From: Desulfarculales bacterium UBA702
GTDB lineage: Bacteria; Desulfobacterota; Syntrophobacteria; Syntrophobacterales; Syntrophobacteraceae
Reading direction: 5' to 3'
NCBI GenBank assembly: GCA_002298165.1
Contig: DBMI01000119.1
Coordinates: 20,866 to 26,427, forward strand
Length of the DNA stretch: 5,562 nucleotides
In this document: positions 5,562 through 5,562 of the stretch, one piece after another
How the letters are laid out: every line of letters begins with the position of its first letter
How positions within the stretch are numbered: position 1 is the first letter of the stretch
Program-made: the position numbers and the translations under genes
Notes under the pieces: model-generated
Told to the model about the DNA's origin: nothing
Database searches by the model: none
The model's input: only the letters and a program-made list of their open reading frames with translations

Positions 5562-5562
5562 G

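Overview
The window is ordinary bacterial chromosome with four recognisable protein genes and an unusual load of small inverted repeats between them. From 5' to 3' they are: a type III polyketide synthase (320-1399, +); an ICMT-family membrane methyltransferase whose start overlaps the synthase stop by 17 bp (1383-1904, +); an RluA-family pseudouridine synthase homologue, convergent with that pair (1960-2754, -); and tex, an S1-domain nucleic-acid-binding factor, divergent from the RluA gene (3011-5341, +). There are no phage, plasmid, CRISPR, tRNA or rRNA signals. The taxon cannot be fixed from sequence alone. Moderate base composition, Shine-Dalgarno sites, sigma70-like promoter elements and the dispersed intergenic repeats suit a Gram-negative environmental bacterium, perhaps of the former Deltaproteobacteria. 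That is an inference with low confidence.

Left part (1-1904): The leader contains a dispersed repeat, a promoter candidate (197-225) and a 19-bp palindrome (264-282) between the promoter and the start codon that could be an operator. The synthase has an intact Cys139-His277-Asn310 triad. The overlapping ICMT-like gene makes a two-gene operon of the type known in Bacillus subtilis (BpsA/BpsB), where the first enzyme makes alkylpyrones from long-chain acyl-CoA and the second O-methylates them. The likely output is a methylated alkylpyrone or alkylresorcinol-type lipid, with the second step at the membrane.

Middle (1905-3010): A short 7-bp tandem repeat lies between the convergent genes. The RluA homologue has two oddities. 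The catalytic aspartate of the HRLD motif is glycine (HRLGRGTSG). Recognisable family sequence also continues about 35 codons upstream of the first in-frame ATG, with no ATG, GTG or TTG to start it; a one-base length change in an A6 tract would join it to a good ATG at 2873. The divergent spacer also carries an extended -10 promoter for tex.

Right part (3011-5562): tex is complete, with all family domains and a basic C-terminal tail. After it comes about 140 bp without recognised features, then a second copy of the dispersed repeat seen at 101-134, in opposite orientation, and a hairpin repeat at the very end whose last 10 bases equal the first 10 bases of the window. The ends therefore look like repeat-bounded contig breaks.

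I find no strong case for a wholly new system. The most notable points are the lipid-type polyketide synthase/methyltransferase operon with its palindromic candidate operator, and the Asp-to-Gly, frame-disrupted RluA homologue.
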